From assembly GCA_015680685.1 (NCBI GenBank), contig MNCI01028890.1, forward strand, positions 120,938 to 184,937: DNA of 64,000 nt. Reading direction: 5' to 3'. Made by a program: the position numbers and the translations under genes. Positions 1-11,259 of the stretch are shown here, piece by piece. How positions within the stretch are numbered: the stretch's first letter is position 1; the number at the start of each line of letters is the position of its first letter. This DNA comes from Gnetum montanum (lineage: Eukaryota; Streptophyta; Gnetopsida; Gnetales; Gnetaceae). The notes under the pieces are model-generated. The model saw only the letters and a list, made by a program, of their open reading frames with translations, was not told the DNA's origin and made no database searches.

Positions 1-620
1 TCAAGGAAGAAAGGAAAAATAGAAAGCATAAACATCAAGACACTAAGTTAGCAGAATATGAGGATGAAAGTGACCTTATTATGTCCAACTTTCTTGATAT
101 TCAATCTGATAATGAGTTATCTAGTGTTCATTATGCAAGTAAATCTTCTAGCAATGGATATAACGATACTTCTTCTCTATCAAGTTCTGAAGAAGATATT
201 TCTTCAAATGAAGAATGTAGTAATAATGAGGAAAATGGATATAGTCTCCAATCAAAAGAAAGATTAACTACTTCTAGACCCCCAAATGTTATTACTAATC
301 TATTTACTAAGAGAAAATATTTCGAGCCACATAGAAGAGATAAGAATAAAGGTAAAGACAATCAAGTATAGCAAAGCACTCCAAATTAGTCTTTTAATAA
401 ATGGATAAAGAGACCAAGCTTTATTGGTGATGGAGAGTATGATTTAATTGAAGACCTTAAACATGTCAAGGCCAATATTAGCTTTTATCAGTTACTTCAA
501 ATAGGAGATTAGCAAAGAAAGGTTTTAGAGTTTATTAAAGGTAAAAGGAGAGTTAGAAAATCAGAGTTAAGTTCTGTGTCTAATAATGATAAAAAATTAA
601 AGATCTAGTATGATAAGGAA
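1..620 (+). pseudogene. gag C-terminal region (element 1)
   Basis: This is the acidic and serine-rich tail of the gag polyprotein followed by a basic stretch. It is recognised by near-identity to the second copy at 20915-21530. No CCHC zinc knuckle is visible. In-frame stops include TAG at 368-370 and 386-388, where the second copy has AAG and CAG, and TAG at 510-512, which both copies share. The real start of gag lies upstream of the window. Confidence 0.8.
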
Positions 621-1142
621 ACTCCTCATTTTCTTTTGAAAATGAGATTAAAGGATAAATACTTACACAATTGTTTGATTGATTATGGAGCTACGTCTAC
701 TATAATGTCATTGTCTATATGTAAGAAACTTGGTTTGATTCTTGAAAAATCAAATAAAAAGATTGTTCAAGTGGATAAAAGTAGAGTGAAGATTGTGGGT
801 CAATTACCAAATGTTCTATTAGAAATTTTTTCTATACCTCACATCAAAAGTAAAGTAACTATTCAAGTGGTAGATATACCAGATTCGCATAGTCTCTTAT
901 TGAGTAGAAGTTGGAGCAAGAATTTCTCAGGTTACATATCAACAGATTATTCTCACATGTGGCTACCTTGGAAAGGAGAACCAAATAAAACATACATCTA
1001 TAGTGAACCTTTGATGATTGATATCATTACTTCAAATGGAAAAAGTAAAATGGTTGAAAAAGGAGGTGTTGAAAACAAAATTTGTACACTCCAAGAAAAT
1101 TATAGTTCTGAAAAAGAACACTTAAAGAATGAGGATAAATGA
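600..1142 (+). pseudogene. retropepsin-like aspartic protease domain (element 1)
   Basis: The region encodes a retroviral-type protease fold with an LIDYGATSTIMSLSICKKLGL active-site segment. Intact family members read D-S/T-G-A here, and the second copy in this window has DSGA. The Ser-to-Tyr change would be expected to abolish activity. The second protease hallmark, a hydrophobic-Gly turn near the C-terminus, is weak (LLLSRSW). In the active element the domain would process gag-pol. The frame continues from gag and, after a TGA at 1140-1142, into the RNase H domain that follows. Confidence 0.85.
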
Positions 1143-1143
1143 G

Positions 1144-1563
1144 AGTTATACTTTGATGGTTCATGCAATTTGAAAGGTGCAGGAGTTGGTATAGTTATAT
1201 TAAGGAATGATTCACTTGAAATTCTTAAAGCAATTCATCTATCTTTCCCTTGTACTAACAACAAAGCTGAGTATGAAGCTTTATGTATTGGTATAAGAAT
1301 AGCTCTAGACAAAAAGATTAGAGTAATCACTATAAAAGGAGGCTCAAGATTAGTTTTTGAACAAGTAAAGGGTAAATATGTAGTAAAGATCTCATTCTTA
1401 AGACCTTATAAGCAACTTTCTTGTAAGATGTTAGATCAATTTCAACATTGTTGAATAGAGCATATAAACAGAGCAAAGAATCTTATAGCAGATGATTTGG
1501 CAAAGGTAGCTTCAGCATTGGATATGCAAATAATAGAAAGTTACAAGGATGTCATGATTGACT
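1144..1563 (+). pseudogene. extra (archaeal-type) RNase H domain lying before RT (element 1)
   Basis: Type I RNase H motifs appear in order: LYFDGS near the start (first Asp), NNKAEYEAL (Glu), KGGSRLV where GDS is normal (third acidic residue lost), and NLIADDLAKVAS (last Asp region). A TGA interrupts the frame at 1452-1454. This domain is separate from the RNase H that follows RT at about 2880-3170, so the element has two. In Tat elements the second RNase H normally lies between the RT-linked RNase H and integrase. Here it sits between protease and RT, in the same frame as both. It would degrade RNA in RNA:DNA hybrids during reverse transcription. Confidence 0.85.
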
Positions 1564-1640
1564 AAGAACATCAGCCATTAGTATCAGATAATATAAGACA
1601 CTTACAAGTATTTGAAGATGATGATCAAGTACTAAGATTT

Positions 1641-2600
1641 ATGAAAAGCAAACAAGAATTTGAGGGTCAAGTGATACCTGAAACGTCATTAAACTCCAAA
1701 GCTAATTTTATTCCAAAAAGGATAATTGACTTGGAACATGAGTTCAAGAAACATTTAGTTACTGGAAAGGATATACAAAACCTTGATAGTCAAGCTTTCA
1801 AGGTAGTGAATTTTAGATTAGACAGGATGTCAAAGATGTTGAATGTTACAAAGAAAAGAGATTCGAGTTTCAAGAAAAACTTGTTAACATGTCTAAGAAA
1901 TAATTTGGACAATTTTGCTTGGTCTTATGATGATCTTAAAGCTTTTAGACTAGATGTGATGACACATAAAATTCCTTTAATAGAAGGTTGTAAAATAGTC
2001 AAGCAAAAACAAAGGAAATTTAATCCATCATTTAAACCAGCTATGGAAGCTGAAATCAAGAAGTTGTTACAAGCACGAATCATATATCTAGTATGATATT
2101 CAACATGGCTTGCTAACCTTATTCCAGTGAGAAAGAAAAATGGTGATATAAGGCTTTGTGTAGACTTTAGAAATTTTAATGATGCCTCAAAAAAGGATAA
2201 GTATCCACTTCCAAGAATTGATGAGATGTTGATTAAAGTCTCAAGTTGTGAAGTATATTCTTTCTTAGATGGTTTCTCAGGTTATAATCAAATCATGGTA
2301 GATAAGAATGATAAATACAAAATAGCATTTATCACCAAATGGGGAACTTTCGCTTACTAAAGAATGCCATTTGGATTGTCAAATGCTGGAGCTACTTTCC
2401 AAAGAGCAATGGATTTAGCATTTAAGGTTTTATTAGGAAAATTCATGGTGGTTTATTTGGATGATATTACAATATTCTCAAGAAAAAAAGAAGATCATAT
2501 TAATCATCTCTAGCAAGTTTTCAACAGATGTCGTGAATTTGGTATTTCATTAAATCCTAAGAGGTGTATCTTTGCGGTTAAATCTGGAAGCTTATTAGGT
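1641..2600 (+). pseudogene. reverse transcriptase domain (element 1)
   Basis: Canonical gypsy RT blocks are present: a basic linker, PVRKKNGDIRLCVDFRNFN, the fingers-palm segment YSFLDGFSGYNQI, RMPFGLSNAGATFQRAMD, and the catalytic VVYLDDITIFS box with both Asp residues. In-frame stops are TGA at 2094-2096, TAA at 2358-2360 in place of a conserved Gln, and TAG at about 2512. The catalytic residues therefore remain while the frame is broken by point mutations. The domain is collinear with the upstream protease and RNase H and the downstream RNase H. Confidence 0.93.
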
Positions 2601-2603
2601 CAT

Positions 2604-3379
2604 GTGATATGTCAAGAAGGAATTGCCATAGACAATTCTCAAATCCAAGCAATACAGAATATTGAGCATCCCACAAATAAGAAATCTCTTAGATCTTTCT
2701 TTGGGAAGATAAACTTTGTGAAAAAGTTCATCCCTCGGTTTACTGAAATTACCAAGCCTTTGATGCATATGCTAAAAAAGGATGTCCAAGTAGAGAAAAC
2801 ACCAGAATTAGAGAAAGCTTTATCAGAAATTAAAATTGTTATACAAGAGGCTCCATATTTGGTGAAGCCTAGGCTTAAAGAAGATTTTTGGTTATATTCT
2901 TATGCTTCAAATGATTCTATCATTGCCATTTTAACACAAAAAGATGATGAAGGTCAAGATGAACCAATTGGATTTTTTGGGTATCAGTTAAAAGGTTCAA
3001 AATTAAACTATTCAGATTTAGAGAAACAAAATTTTGCAGTCATCAAAGCACTTTAGCATTTTAAATATTATTTGAAAAGTTCATTAGTCCATATTATGCT
3101 AATCGAACCTGTAGTCAAGCGATTCCTAGCCCAAAATGAGATTAGATTAAAAAAAGGAAAATAGCTTATAAAGTTGCAAAGTTTTAGATTTACATTGGAA
3201 ATATGCAAAACAATTAAGGGAATGGGATTAGCCAAGTTAATGACTAGAGAAAGTGAAGTATGTACACTTGACACCCATGAAAAGAATTGGTATGATGAAA
3301 TTCTCAAATTTCTTAATACAAAGAAAATCCCAAATAATTTAAATACAAGTCAAAAGAGAGCTTTCTTCAAAAGAGCATG
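2604..3379 (+). pseudogene. RT thumb/connection and RT-linked RNase H (element 1)
   Basis: The region begins with the gypsy connection segment (LRSFFGKINFVKKFIPRF) and continues into the Ty3-type RNase H (GYQLKGSKLNYSDLEKQNFAVIKAL). A TAG at 3054-3056 replaces the Gln expected before HFKYYL. The first RNase H Asp is not visible, so the domain is probably dead. A poorly conserved linker to integrase follows, with another TGA at about 3378. Confidence 0.85.
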
Positions 3380-4329
3380 AAGATTCATTGTTAAAGATGG
3401 TATATTATATAGAAAGGATTTTCGAGGGGTTTTATTAGAATGTGTTCATAATGATCAAATTAGTTTCATTTTGGAACAATTTCATGATCATTTGAATTTA
3501 TTTTATGAATCCCCTAAGTCGACTATGCAACATATACTTTGATATGGATGTTACTGNTAAATGGTTTGAAGAAAAGCCTCTCAGAGAAACTTCAGCATTA
3601 GATGTGATTAAGTTTCCAGAAGACCACATTCTAAGTAGATTTGGTCTACCTGAAGTGTTAGTGTCAGACAATGGACCCGCCTTCAAATCTAAAGAGTTTA
3701 TCAAATGGGCATCAGAAAAATCTATTTTCTTATTTTCCTCATCAAACTATTATCCTCAAGAAAATGGCCTAGCAGAATCCACCAATAAAAATCTTATCGC
3801 TTATATCAAAAAATCGATGGATGGGAATCCAAGAAATTAGATCAATTATCTACAATCCGCATTATGGTTAGATCGAATTAGATTCAAAAGAGCTATTGGG
3901 ACATCACCATATAACTTAGTTTATGGTTTGCAAGCAAAAATTACAAATAATATTGTAAGCTCAACTTTTGAATTTGTACAAAGATATAGTGAAAAAACTA
4001 ATAAAGATAGAAGTTTCATGACTTTGCTTATTAAAAGAAAAGCTGAAGTAGATAAAGCAAAGGATAATTTGTTATAGAATACCTCTCAAGTTAAAAGATG
4101 GTTTGATAAGAAAGCTCTGAAAAGAACTTTCAAGATAGGGGACCTTGTCTTATTATAGAATATGAAGAAACTAAATAATTTTACACCGATATGGATTGGT
4201 CCATTTCAAATTACAAAGCAATTGTCAGAGAATACTTACAAATTATCAACTTTGCATGACATGGAATTGCAATTTCCATATAATGTTTTGCATATAAAAC
4301 ATTATTTTGGACAATTACATACAGCCTGA
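3380..4329 (+). pseudogene. integrase, internally deleted (element 1)
   Basis: The N-terminal zinc-binding segment is truncated, and the reading changes frame around 3500-3560, near an ambiguous base at 3557. The central core keeps the second Asp (FGLPEVLVSDNGPAF) and the Glu (YYPQENGLAESTNK), but the first catalytic Asp appears to have been deleted. The C-terminal part has the typical Pro-containing IGPFQI segment and ends at TGA 4327-4329. TAG codons at about 4077 and 4157 both sit where Gln is likely. The enzyme would have inserted element cDNA into the genome. Confidence 0.88.
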
Positions 4330-4744
4330 AGATACCCTTACACAAAGTAATATATGTATATACTATTAGATATATAATATATAATATATTCTGTATAACG
4401 TATGTAATATTAATTATTATGTTTAATTATGCTATTGGTATATAGTTAGATAAGTAGATAGTATATTATAAAAATAAATATATTTAGGATAAATTTATTT
4501 AAATTGAAAAATAGTTTAATTCCTACAAGTGTGACAAGTGGAAGAGGTGACTCATCAACCACTTAGTGAAGATTTTGACAAGTGGTTAGAATGTGCAAAA
4601 AGAGGAAAAATCAGTTGAAGACTCTTGGAGGGAATTTTAAATTTCTAGCTACTATAAGAAGAGGATTAGGTTGCCTAGGATTTCCTCATCTTCCAATTCA
4701 ACTTGAGTAGAGAAAGTAAGAAGAGAGCTAATTTGAAATAGAAG
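4330..4744 (+). other. non-coding spacer between integrase and 3' extra ORF
   Basis: AT-rich DNA with a run of TATA-like repeats at about 4360-4400. No ORF or recognisable motif is present. By position it is an internal leader for the extra ORF that follows. Confidence 0.6.
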
Positions 4745-5375
4745 ATGGATTTTGGAAGAACAATAAGGAAGCCTTTCATTCTTTATGTAATGGGATGTTG
4801 CCCAGAACATGTGTTAAAGGCTTACTTGAAAGCTAGAGCATGTGAAGCACCTAAAGAGTGTCCTTTCATGGCTTGGTTGGCTAATGAATTCTCATTCCTC
4901 ACAAGAGGTTTAGAGATAGAATCAAATATTTGGGGACAATATCAAAATTGCACCCAAAAAAAGGAAAGGGAAGAAGAACAACCAATCAATGAAGATTCAT
5001 GGGAAGAAGCCTTTGTGTCCCAAGAAGAAGACCAATTGGGAAGAATAGAAGAATTTATATGAGAAAGAGGATGAGAAGATTTTCGAAGAAAAATCTCAAG
5101 AAGATCAAGTTGAAAGCTCTAGCAAGACAGAAACTAATAGAACAACATTCATCACTTCAGAAATTGCCTATGAGAAAGTTAGAGATATGAGGATTCCTAC
5201 CAGAGTAACCCTCACAATTCTATTCCCATCTCAAGAATAGTCCATGAATAAAGGACTTGATAATATACAGTTTATTATTTTTTTTAGGAATGACATTTTT
5301 ATACCACCAAACCGTATGTTTGATGCAAATTTTCCTCCAAAAAGATTTATCTATTCAGCTGTAAAAATTCAATAA
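4745..5375 (+). pseudogene. 3' extra ORF of unknown function (element 1)
   Basis: An ORF starts at ATG 4745 and is open to TGA 5060-5062. After a shift of frame near 5055 the homologous reading continues to TAA 5373-5375, through a TAG at 5238-5240. The first part has a Cys-containing segment (CCPEHVLKAYLKARACEAP) and an acidic Glu-rich tail. I recognise no domain. The C-terminal part is conserved in the second element (about 22020-22347), where it is fused in frame behind the protease. Extra ORFs between integrase and the 3' LTR are known in plant Ty3/gypsy elements, but this one cannot be assigned. Confidence 0.6.
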
Positions 5376-5431
5376 AAGCTTCAGTGTAGTTCAGTTTTAA
5401 AATGGAGCTTCCATAAATTTCTTTAAGCCTT

Positions 5432-5447
5432 TTAAAGGGGGCAGAAA
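5432..5447 (+). other. polypurine tract (element 1)
   Basis: TTTTAAAGGGGGCAGAAA directly precedes the LTR start TGTTGG. It matches the tract before the 3' LTR of the related element (22378-22393). It primes plus-strand DNA synthesis. Confidence 0.85.
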
Positions 5448-6106
5448 TGTTGGTACATTTCGGCCATTTCATGGGACAGGTTGGCATGATAAAATTGATT
5501 AAAGGTTTTTGCAGTTGGAGAAGTGGAAAAACAAAATTTCAGTTTGTAGAAAAAGATAAATAGCATCTAATCTAAAAAAGAAAGAAAAATGATCAGAGAA
5601 AGGCTGTTATATCCAGTATACAAATCATGTACTCATCGATGTATTTAGGCATGCGGTTGAAATGGTGTTTCAAGATCTGCTTATGAATTTCAAAGGCAGA
5701 TAGGAATCAAACTAGGCCCAGTATCAACACCTTCCCTATTTTTGTTTTTTTTAATCAAATCGTTACTAGTGATGCAAGAACAAGAACTCGATTACTACAA
5801 TAAATACACTTAATTTAAATAAAAGTAAGAAAAAAGAGGAAGTGTTTTGGGCTTTTGAATGTTTTTCATGAATTTTAGTTCTTGATTTTGAAAACGTTAG
5901 TGGCCACACGGAAGAAACGTTGTTTCGAATCCTGTGTTAGTTCTCTCGTTCCATTCCATTCTATTCTGTTGAACGATAAAACAGCAAAGAAAATTCTGAA
6001 ACTTATCCGCACAAGAGAAGATCAGAGAAGAAGAGTAGGAGATTGATATTTTGATTATCAAAGAAGAAGAATAGAAGAGAGAGGTGAGGAGTAGAATTCA
6101 GAAAAA

Positions 6107-6283
6107 ATGGAAGATGATGAAGAAACATCGATGTTTCCATCGTTGGGGAAACACTGCAATTTAGAGGAATGCAGGAGACTCGATTTTCTTCCATTCAAAT
6201 GTGACACCTGTAATCGATATTTCTATGCCGATCACTGCCACTACAAAAATCATTCCTGCTCGGCAAAGTCTTTCAACCTCTAG
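6107..6283 (+). pseudogene. AN1-type zinc-finger fragment (SAP11/13-like) inside the LTR
   Basis: A 58-codon ORF begins at ATG 6107 and reads like the N-terminus of plant stress-associated proteins with AN1 fingers (FPSLGKHC, LDFLPFKCDTC). The finger ligands run C17, C22, C32, C35, then a Tyr where the next Cys belongs (YFYADH), then His, His and Cys. TAG at 6281-6283 truncates it. The preceding purine-rich 150 bases look like a 5' leader. The fragment lies in the sense direction of the LTR. Capture of a host cDNA or gene piece is inferred. Confidence 0.75.
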
Positions 6284-7065
6284 TTGGCTCAGCTCACTGC
6301 AACGGCTCTGCCGTAGGATGCACCACTGTTGCGGCCTTTTGTTGGCATCCCCAGAAGATCTATGTTAACCACAACAATGACACCAAAGATTTACGGTATG
6401 TACAACATTTGGTGATAGACAGTGGAAAGTAAGAGCACTACATAGAATGTTCTATATATCCCACACATGATCTCCTGTGGCTAGATCAAGCCAGAGCCAA
6501 AGCCACTACCGACGCCTACTATTTCAATGGTGTCGTTAGCAAAAATGGAGACGACATTGTTCCAGATGTCAGATGCAACTACAACCACTTGATTTGCTAT
6601 TATCTACATTGTTTAAAATAATGCAAGAAATTCAAGAAAAGAGAAGACAGTTTTATGTTTCTGAGATTGGGAAAAAACAAAATGTTGGACTTTGGCTATT
6701 TCTCACTGTGCAAAGATATTTAATAAGCTAGGATTAGCAGGAGATCCCTGGATCATGCAACCAAGTACATTCAAGGTCATCCACCTTGCCAAAGCATCTG
6801 GAATAGCTCATTATGAGGAGGAGGCATTACAAGTCTCTACACAGCTATTCTAGCATTTACCAGAACATAAGGAAGGATCAATATGGTTTCTTGATTTACA
6901 AGATCACATCAAATCTGTAGCCATGTGTCATCTGTGAGGCTACCCAAACCCTACGGGGAAGTCATCGTAGTGTTGATGAAGATTATGCTATGGTCTGTGT
7001 AGGGTAATCCTGACATGAGGCCAAGCATGAGCATCATGGTGTCCATGATTGAGGGCAATTTTTGA
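6284..7065 (+). pseudogene. unassigned and receptor-kinase-like fragments inside the LTR
   Basis: Coding-like but broken sequence. At about 7000-7065 it reads NPDMRPSMSIMVSMIEG, the kinase subdomain XI signature of receptor-like kinases. Earlier pieces (for example around 6480-6620) look protein-like, but I could not assign them. There are several frame changes and stops. Confidence 0.45.
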
Positions 7066-7707
7066 CATCCATTATCTAGACAAAATAGAGTCTCGTACGT
7101 GATAGTTTATGTTGCATTTTTTTTGGGTAGCATAGTAGGATTGTCTTGAAGAAATTGCTTATTTGAGCCTTGGAAGTTTGAACAATTTGTAGTTATTGAA
7201 TTTGGGATAGCTTTATTGCAAAGTGTTTACTCGTATCATTTTACCTTGTTTAAACATTTGAGATCTTTACACAAATCTACTTTATTTTTCTCTTCTTTAT
7301 ATTTCCATTGAATCTCGCTCTATTTCTAGTTTTGTTGTGGAACTATCTCTTTCTTTGGGGAAAATTTGAAGTAGATTCATAGAGTTGTGCTCAAATGTTT
7401 TTGCAAAACTTTATTTGTTACAAGTAGGTATTATAAGGACCGCATAGACTAAGTAATTGAATAGAATAGGAACTCTCAACAATTCACAGTACTTTGCAAA
7501 GTTGGCTGAATCTCTTTAAGATAAGTCATTTATAGTTTTACACACAACCCAATCTTTTCATTTTTCACAATAGCACACGCACATACTCACATTAACTACT
7601 GAGTCTATTTGGAGGTATCTAGGCCTTGGTGTTGCCAGAGACCAGCAAGCACCTAAATCCTGTTCGAGGACACTCATTGGTGGCCGCATCCCAAACGATT
7701 GCCAACA

Positions 7708-9639
7708 ATGAGTAATTACAACCTTACAAATATCAAGGGGATATAGCCATAACTTCCATAGGAAGTTATAAATTCTTGAAAAATTTTAATGTTGTAGAAA
7801 ATAAAGGTATGTTTGCCACATGCCTATTAATTTTCTACCTTGTAATTTTTAGAAGATATGTTATACATAATATATCTCATGCAATAAAATTATACCCTAT
7901 CATGAGGTTGTGCTAAAATTTACTCTTTCCTATCATGGAGGTTTTTCCATTTTTAATTTTAAATATTTTTCATATGGTAAGGGTAGATTGAAGAATCAAA
8001 AAATAAAAGAACCATTTAAAACTATTATTCAACAAAGAATATTTAGGGACACAACATCTAGCTACAATCGCTAACACTTCAATGATTCCCATAAACATGT
8101 GTATTACTTTGATTTTGTTCTTATCTGCACAACACCATATATGCTACTCTACACATTGTCATGCTTACCATTGGAATTGTAGGCCACAACCTCCAGAATG
8201 AAGTTCTCTACACATCGTTGCGTAGTGAGCTTTGTGTCCTTCAACCCTGTTTCTCTGCAACTACTCACAGATCCTCTACCATTGGGATCTCATGGTTGTG
8301 CTTTCATCTGCCATGGCCACCTACACCAATACCATTCAAGATTCAAAGTCATTTTCGTCACTGTTTCTACCTTTTCCATATGCCATTAGTCTATCTACCT
8401 ATTTCAAACATAGAGATGAGGGTTTTGTAAATTTTTGTGTTGTGTCTTAAATGCTATTTAGGAAGAAAGCGATGACTCACGCTTAGAGGTCTCTAATCTG
8501 ACACTCACAACATTCATATCATTCATGGTGAAAACACAAATGAGCTACTCCACTACAATTTTAACACCTATGAGTGCACTTGGTTGAACCAAGGGTTTCT
8601 ATCCTTGCCACTTCCAGGAGCAAATCTGTCATTACCTTGATAGTAGTAACCCTCAAATCATAGTCACAGTTTGGTTGCCATGAAAAATTCTACATAAATC
8701 TATAACAAAGATTCATTACAATGGTTATTGTTTATTATTATTATTATTATTATTTATTCTAATATGACTGCTTATCTTGGATTCCCTTCTTTTTTGGTTT
8801 TGGTTTTGCTACAGTTTCATAGCCACTTTAGTGGTATTATTTTATCTTTGTCATAGTTCCAGGGATCAACATAGAACATTGGTTTTTCAAAGGTTCTCTT
8901 TACTGAGTTGCAGGAACTATGTACAGTTTCAATTGTATACTAGGGCCTTAAATACCTTTATATATATATATATTAATCTTTTCTTAAAGCACATTGGTTT
9001 GGCTTGTCTTTCTTAGCTATTATTATTATCTAAGCAACCCTGCTAACTGTGAACAATCATGAGTATAAGAATCTTTAAGATTGCCTTTGTTTCTTGAAGG
9101 CTAGAATATTTTCAATATTTTATAATATCACCAAACATTTGCTAGGTTTGTGTAGAATCATCCTATACAAGGAACAAAATGGCCTATACATCCCACCAAT
9201 TTGATGATGCAAATGTAAATTCTAGTGTGAAGTTCCATAACATTTATATAGGAGAACCAAAAATTTTACAACCTTTATCTTGTTATTAAGTTTTCATAAA
9301 TTCCATAATTGATACCATTGGTTTTCTACCTTGAAATTATGGACACTTCAGCGAGAATTGTGACACTTGAAAGAAATTTTTATTCATTTTCCTTTCTACA
9401 ATGTTCATGATTCAATCATGCCTCATATTATTGTTCCCTTTTGTTTTAAAAAATTAAATAATCCAACTATTTGTATGCTAGTGTATTATCTTCCAATCAC
9501 TAGTAAAAATTAGTTTGCTCAATGTTATCTCAATCATTATCTTAAAAGACTGCTCTTTCAAATGGCATACATGTCACAACACTATTTTGTCAAGTCACCT
9601 ACTCTATATTGTCCATTTAGTATGTTGCTTGAAACAAAT
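7708..9639. other. AT-rich intergenic DNA, no gene seen
   Basis: Only short chance ORFs occur. There is a (TTA)n microsatellite at about 8731-8755. No conserved motif was recognised on either strand. Confidence 0.5.
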
Positions 9640-9935
9640 AAAATTTCACCAAAATGCTTAAGCACAATTCTGTAGAAATCTACTCCTAATTTGCCCCAAA
9701 GAAAAAGATCCACAAGAAAACTAGAAGTAGAGTAAGATTCAATGGATGCTAAAAGAAAGAAGTAAAGAAAGCAGATTTGTGTGAAATCTCAAACATTTAA
9801 GTGAGATAAATTAAACATGAGGAAACACTTTGAAATAAAGCTATTCCAATTCAATCTAAAATAACACAAATTGTTCAAACCTTTTGCATTGAACAAGCAA
9901 TTTCATAAAAGACACTCTTATTAAATTACCAAAAT
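9640..9935 (-). repeat. inverted remnant of an element-1-family LTR 3' region
   Basis: Read on the minus strand, this segment matches the LTR interval at about 7150-7440 (for example the stretch around CTAGTTTTCTTGTGGATC and the following TTTGGGGCAAATT). It therefore forms a long imperfect inverted repeat with the LTR about 2.3 kb upstream. It is diverged and truncated. Confidence 0.65.
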
Positions 9936-10704
9936 ACTTTGTAAATGACAAAATACAAACTATTATTTGGCTAGTTAAATAGTTGTCAAGAATTGCAAAT
10001 AACAAAGCTATCAGAAATGGTTTAACACTTTCAATATTGAAACATCAAGGAAAAGACTTTAAAAATTGAAGCTATTTCAAGTCAAGTTAAAATATCAAAG
10101 ATTTTCCAGACCTTCTAGACTTCAACAGGCAATTTTATAAAAACATTACTATTAAATTGCTCAAGGCATTTTTCAAAAACAACATGAGCTCTTATATAGC
10201 AACCAATTAAAAGTCTAGAATTGCGAAAAAATAGAGTTATAAGAGCAATTAGAAAATCTCAAAATTAAATGCCAAGCATAGTACTATTTAAACCATTACC
10301 TAAACAACTAAGACAAAATAAGAAGAAAATAACTCACAATATTTAAACAAAGCAGCTAAATGGATGATGCAATTAGCAAGCCATTCTTACAAATAATTTT
10401 CAATAATTCTTCCTAGTTCCCTTCTCCTTTTGTTCTACCCTTAAGATATTTTTATAGTGGCTTCTAGGTAGTTACAAACATCATTGGAAGTTAGGATGTG
10501 TTGTAACCACTATGGGAGTTATAGCTACCAAATAAATTAGCGTGAATTAGTTATAATCACCATACAACTTACAACCACTATAGAGATTAAGAAGTTATAA
10601 TTGCAAAGTATCCTTTGGATAACTACCCAATAACTACCTTTCTCCTTAAATCATAATATTTTTTTTAAGATCTTAATCCTAGTAGTAGAAGTAATACCGA
10701 TTGA
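9936..10704. other. AT-rich DNA with diverged repeat copies
   Basis: The segment at about 10050-10190 is a diverged second copy of 9830-9960, a tandem arrangement in the same inverted LTR family. The stretch at 10480-10650 resembles the U3 part of the LTRs in having repeated AACCACTATA-type and ATAACT-type words. No gene is present. Confidence 0.35.
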
Positions 10705-10709
10705 GTTTA

Positions 10710-11196
10710 TGTTGGAAACAGCAAACTGTGAAGCAGTAGATCACAGTAATGAATTAGCAATTGCTTATTCCTAAACTCCACTTTCCACACTTTCCATTTC
10801 TATGGTTGGATGATTTTAGAATTTTTTCTAAAAATAACATAAGACTTTTGTGAAGTTCTATCTTAGTTAATTTTTAGACGTTTCTAATTTTGTAACCCGA
10901 TGTGGCTATTTAAGTCTGTCCTGGGATCTGTCATAAACAGCATGTGAAATACAAGAGTGGGAGAATTCTCACATTGCATGAGAGAGAGGTTTCTTCTTGT
11001 TCTCTCCATGTGATGAAGAGAGAACCCTGTTATTTCCACATTGCATGAGAGAGAGGTTTATTCTTGTTCTCTCCTGTGATGAAGAGAGATGCTTGTTATT
11101 TCCATCACTCATAATAAGATTTTTCTGCAATTACCTATTCTTCAATTGCTCTTTATTTTCATCTCATTTCATATTTTGCTGCCAGATCTGCTAACA
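10710..11196 (+). repeat. 5' LTR of the gene-carrying copia element
   Basis: It begins TGTTGGAAACAG and ends CTGCTAACA. A 67-bp tandem duplication (10972-11038 and 11039-11104) contains repeated CTCTCC/GATGAAGAGAGA pairs that could form small hairpins. A TATTTAA box at 10907-10913 is a possible promoter element. Confidence 0.93.
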
Positions 11197-11197
11197 G

Positions 11198-11209
11198 TGG
11201 TATCGGAGC
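11198..11209 (+). other. primer-binding site, tRNA-iMet type
   Basis: TGGTATCGGAGC lies one base after the LTR end. The common plant copia site is TGGTATCAGAGC, so one base differs. Confidence 0.9.
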
Positions 11210-11259
11210 ATCCAGGTTCATAGTCCGTGGAAGCAGATCGTGTATACAAATTTTTCAAA

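Larger units (their letters stand above)
1..7707 (+). mobile_element. Ty3/gypsy LTR retrotransposon, 5'-truncated by the window edge (element 1)
   Basis: Domains in order are gag end, aspartic protease, an extra RNase H, reverse transcriptase, its own RNase H, integrase core, a 3' extra ORF, polypurine tract and 3' LTR. The 5' LTR, primer site and most of gag lie before the window. From about 81 to 3500 the coding region stays in one reading frame interrupted only by nonsense codons; integrase follows in another frame after a deletion. It is closely related to the element at 16503-25890: bases 1-1100 correspond to 20915-22020 and 5050-5447 to 22020-22393. The lineage resembles Tat (two RNases H, long LTRs), but the domain order is not the usual one. 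The element is inactive. Confidence 0.93.
5448..7707 (+). repeat. 3' LTR of element 1 (2260 bp) with host-gene fragments
   Basis: It starts TGTTGGTACATTTCGGCC after a polypurine tract and ends ATTGCCAACA. The first ~60 bases and the last ~650 bases (from about 7050) match the LTRs of the element at 16503-25890. The middle is unrelated to those LTRs and carries an AN1 zinc-finger gene fragment and a receptor-kinase tail. The 5' LTR is outside the window, so the target-site duplication (expected copy ATGAG at 7708-7712) cannot be checked. Confidence 0.85.

Noticed and set aside
6350-6620. A NOB1-like or other host domain after the AN1 finger
   Set aside because: Only a few residues matched and the reading is broken; not enough to name it.
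8161-8450. Overlapping small plus-strand ORFs
   Set aside because: Three frames are open at once in AT/C-rich sequence, with no motif and no codon pattern.
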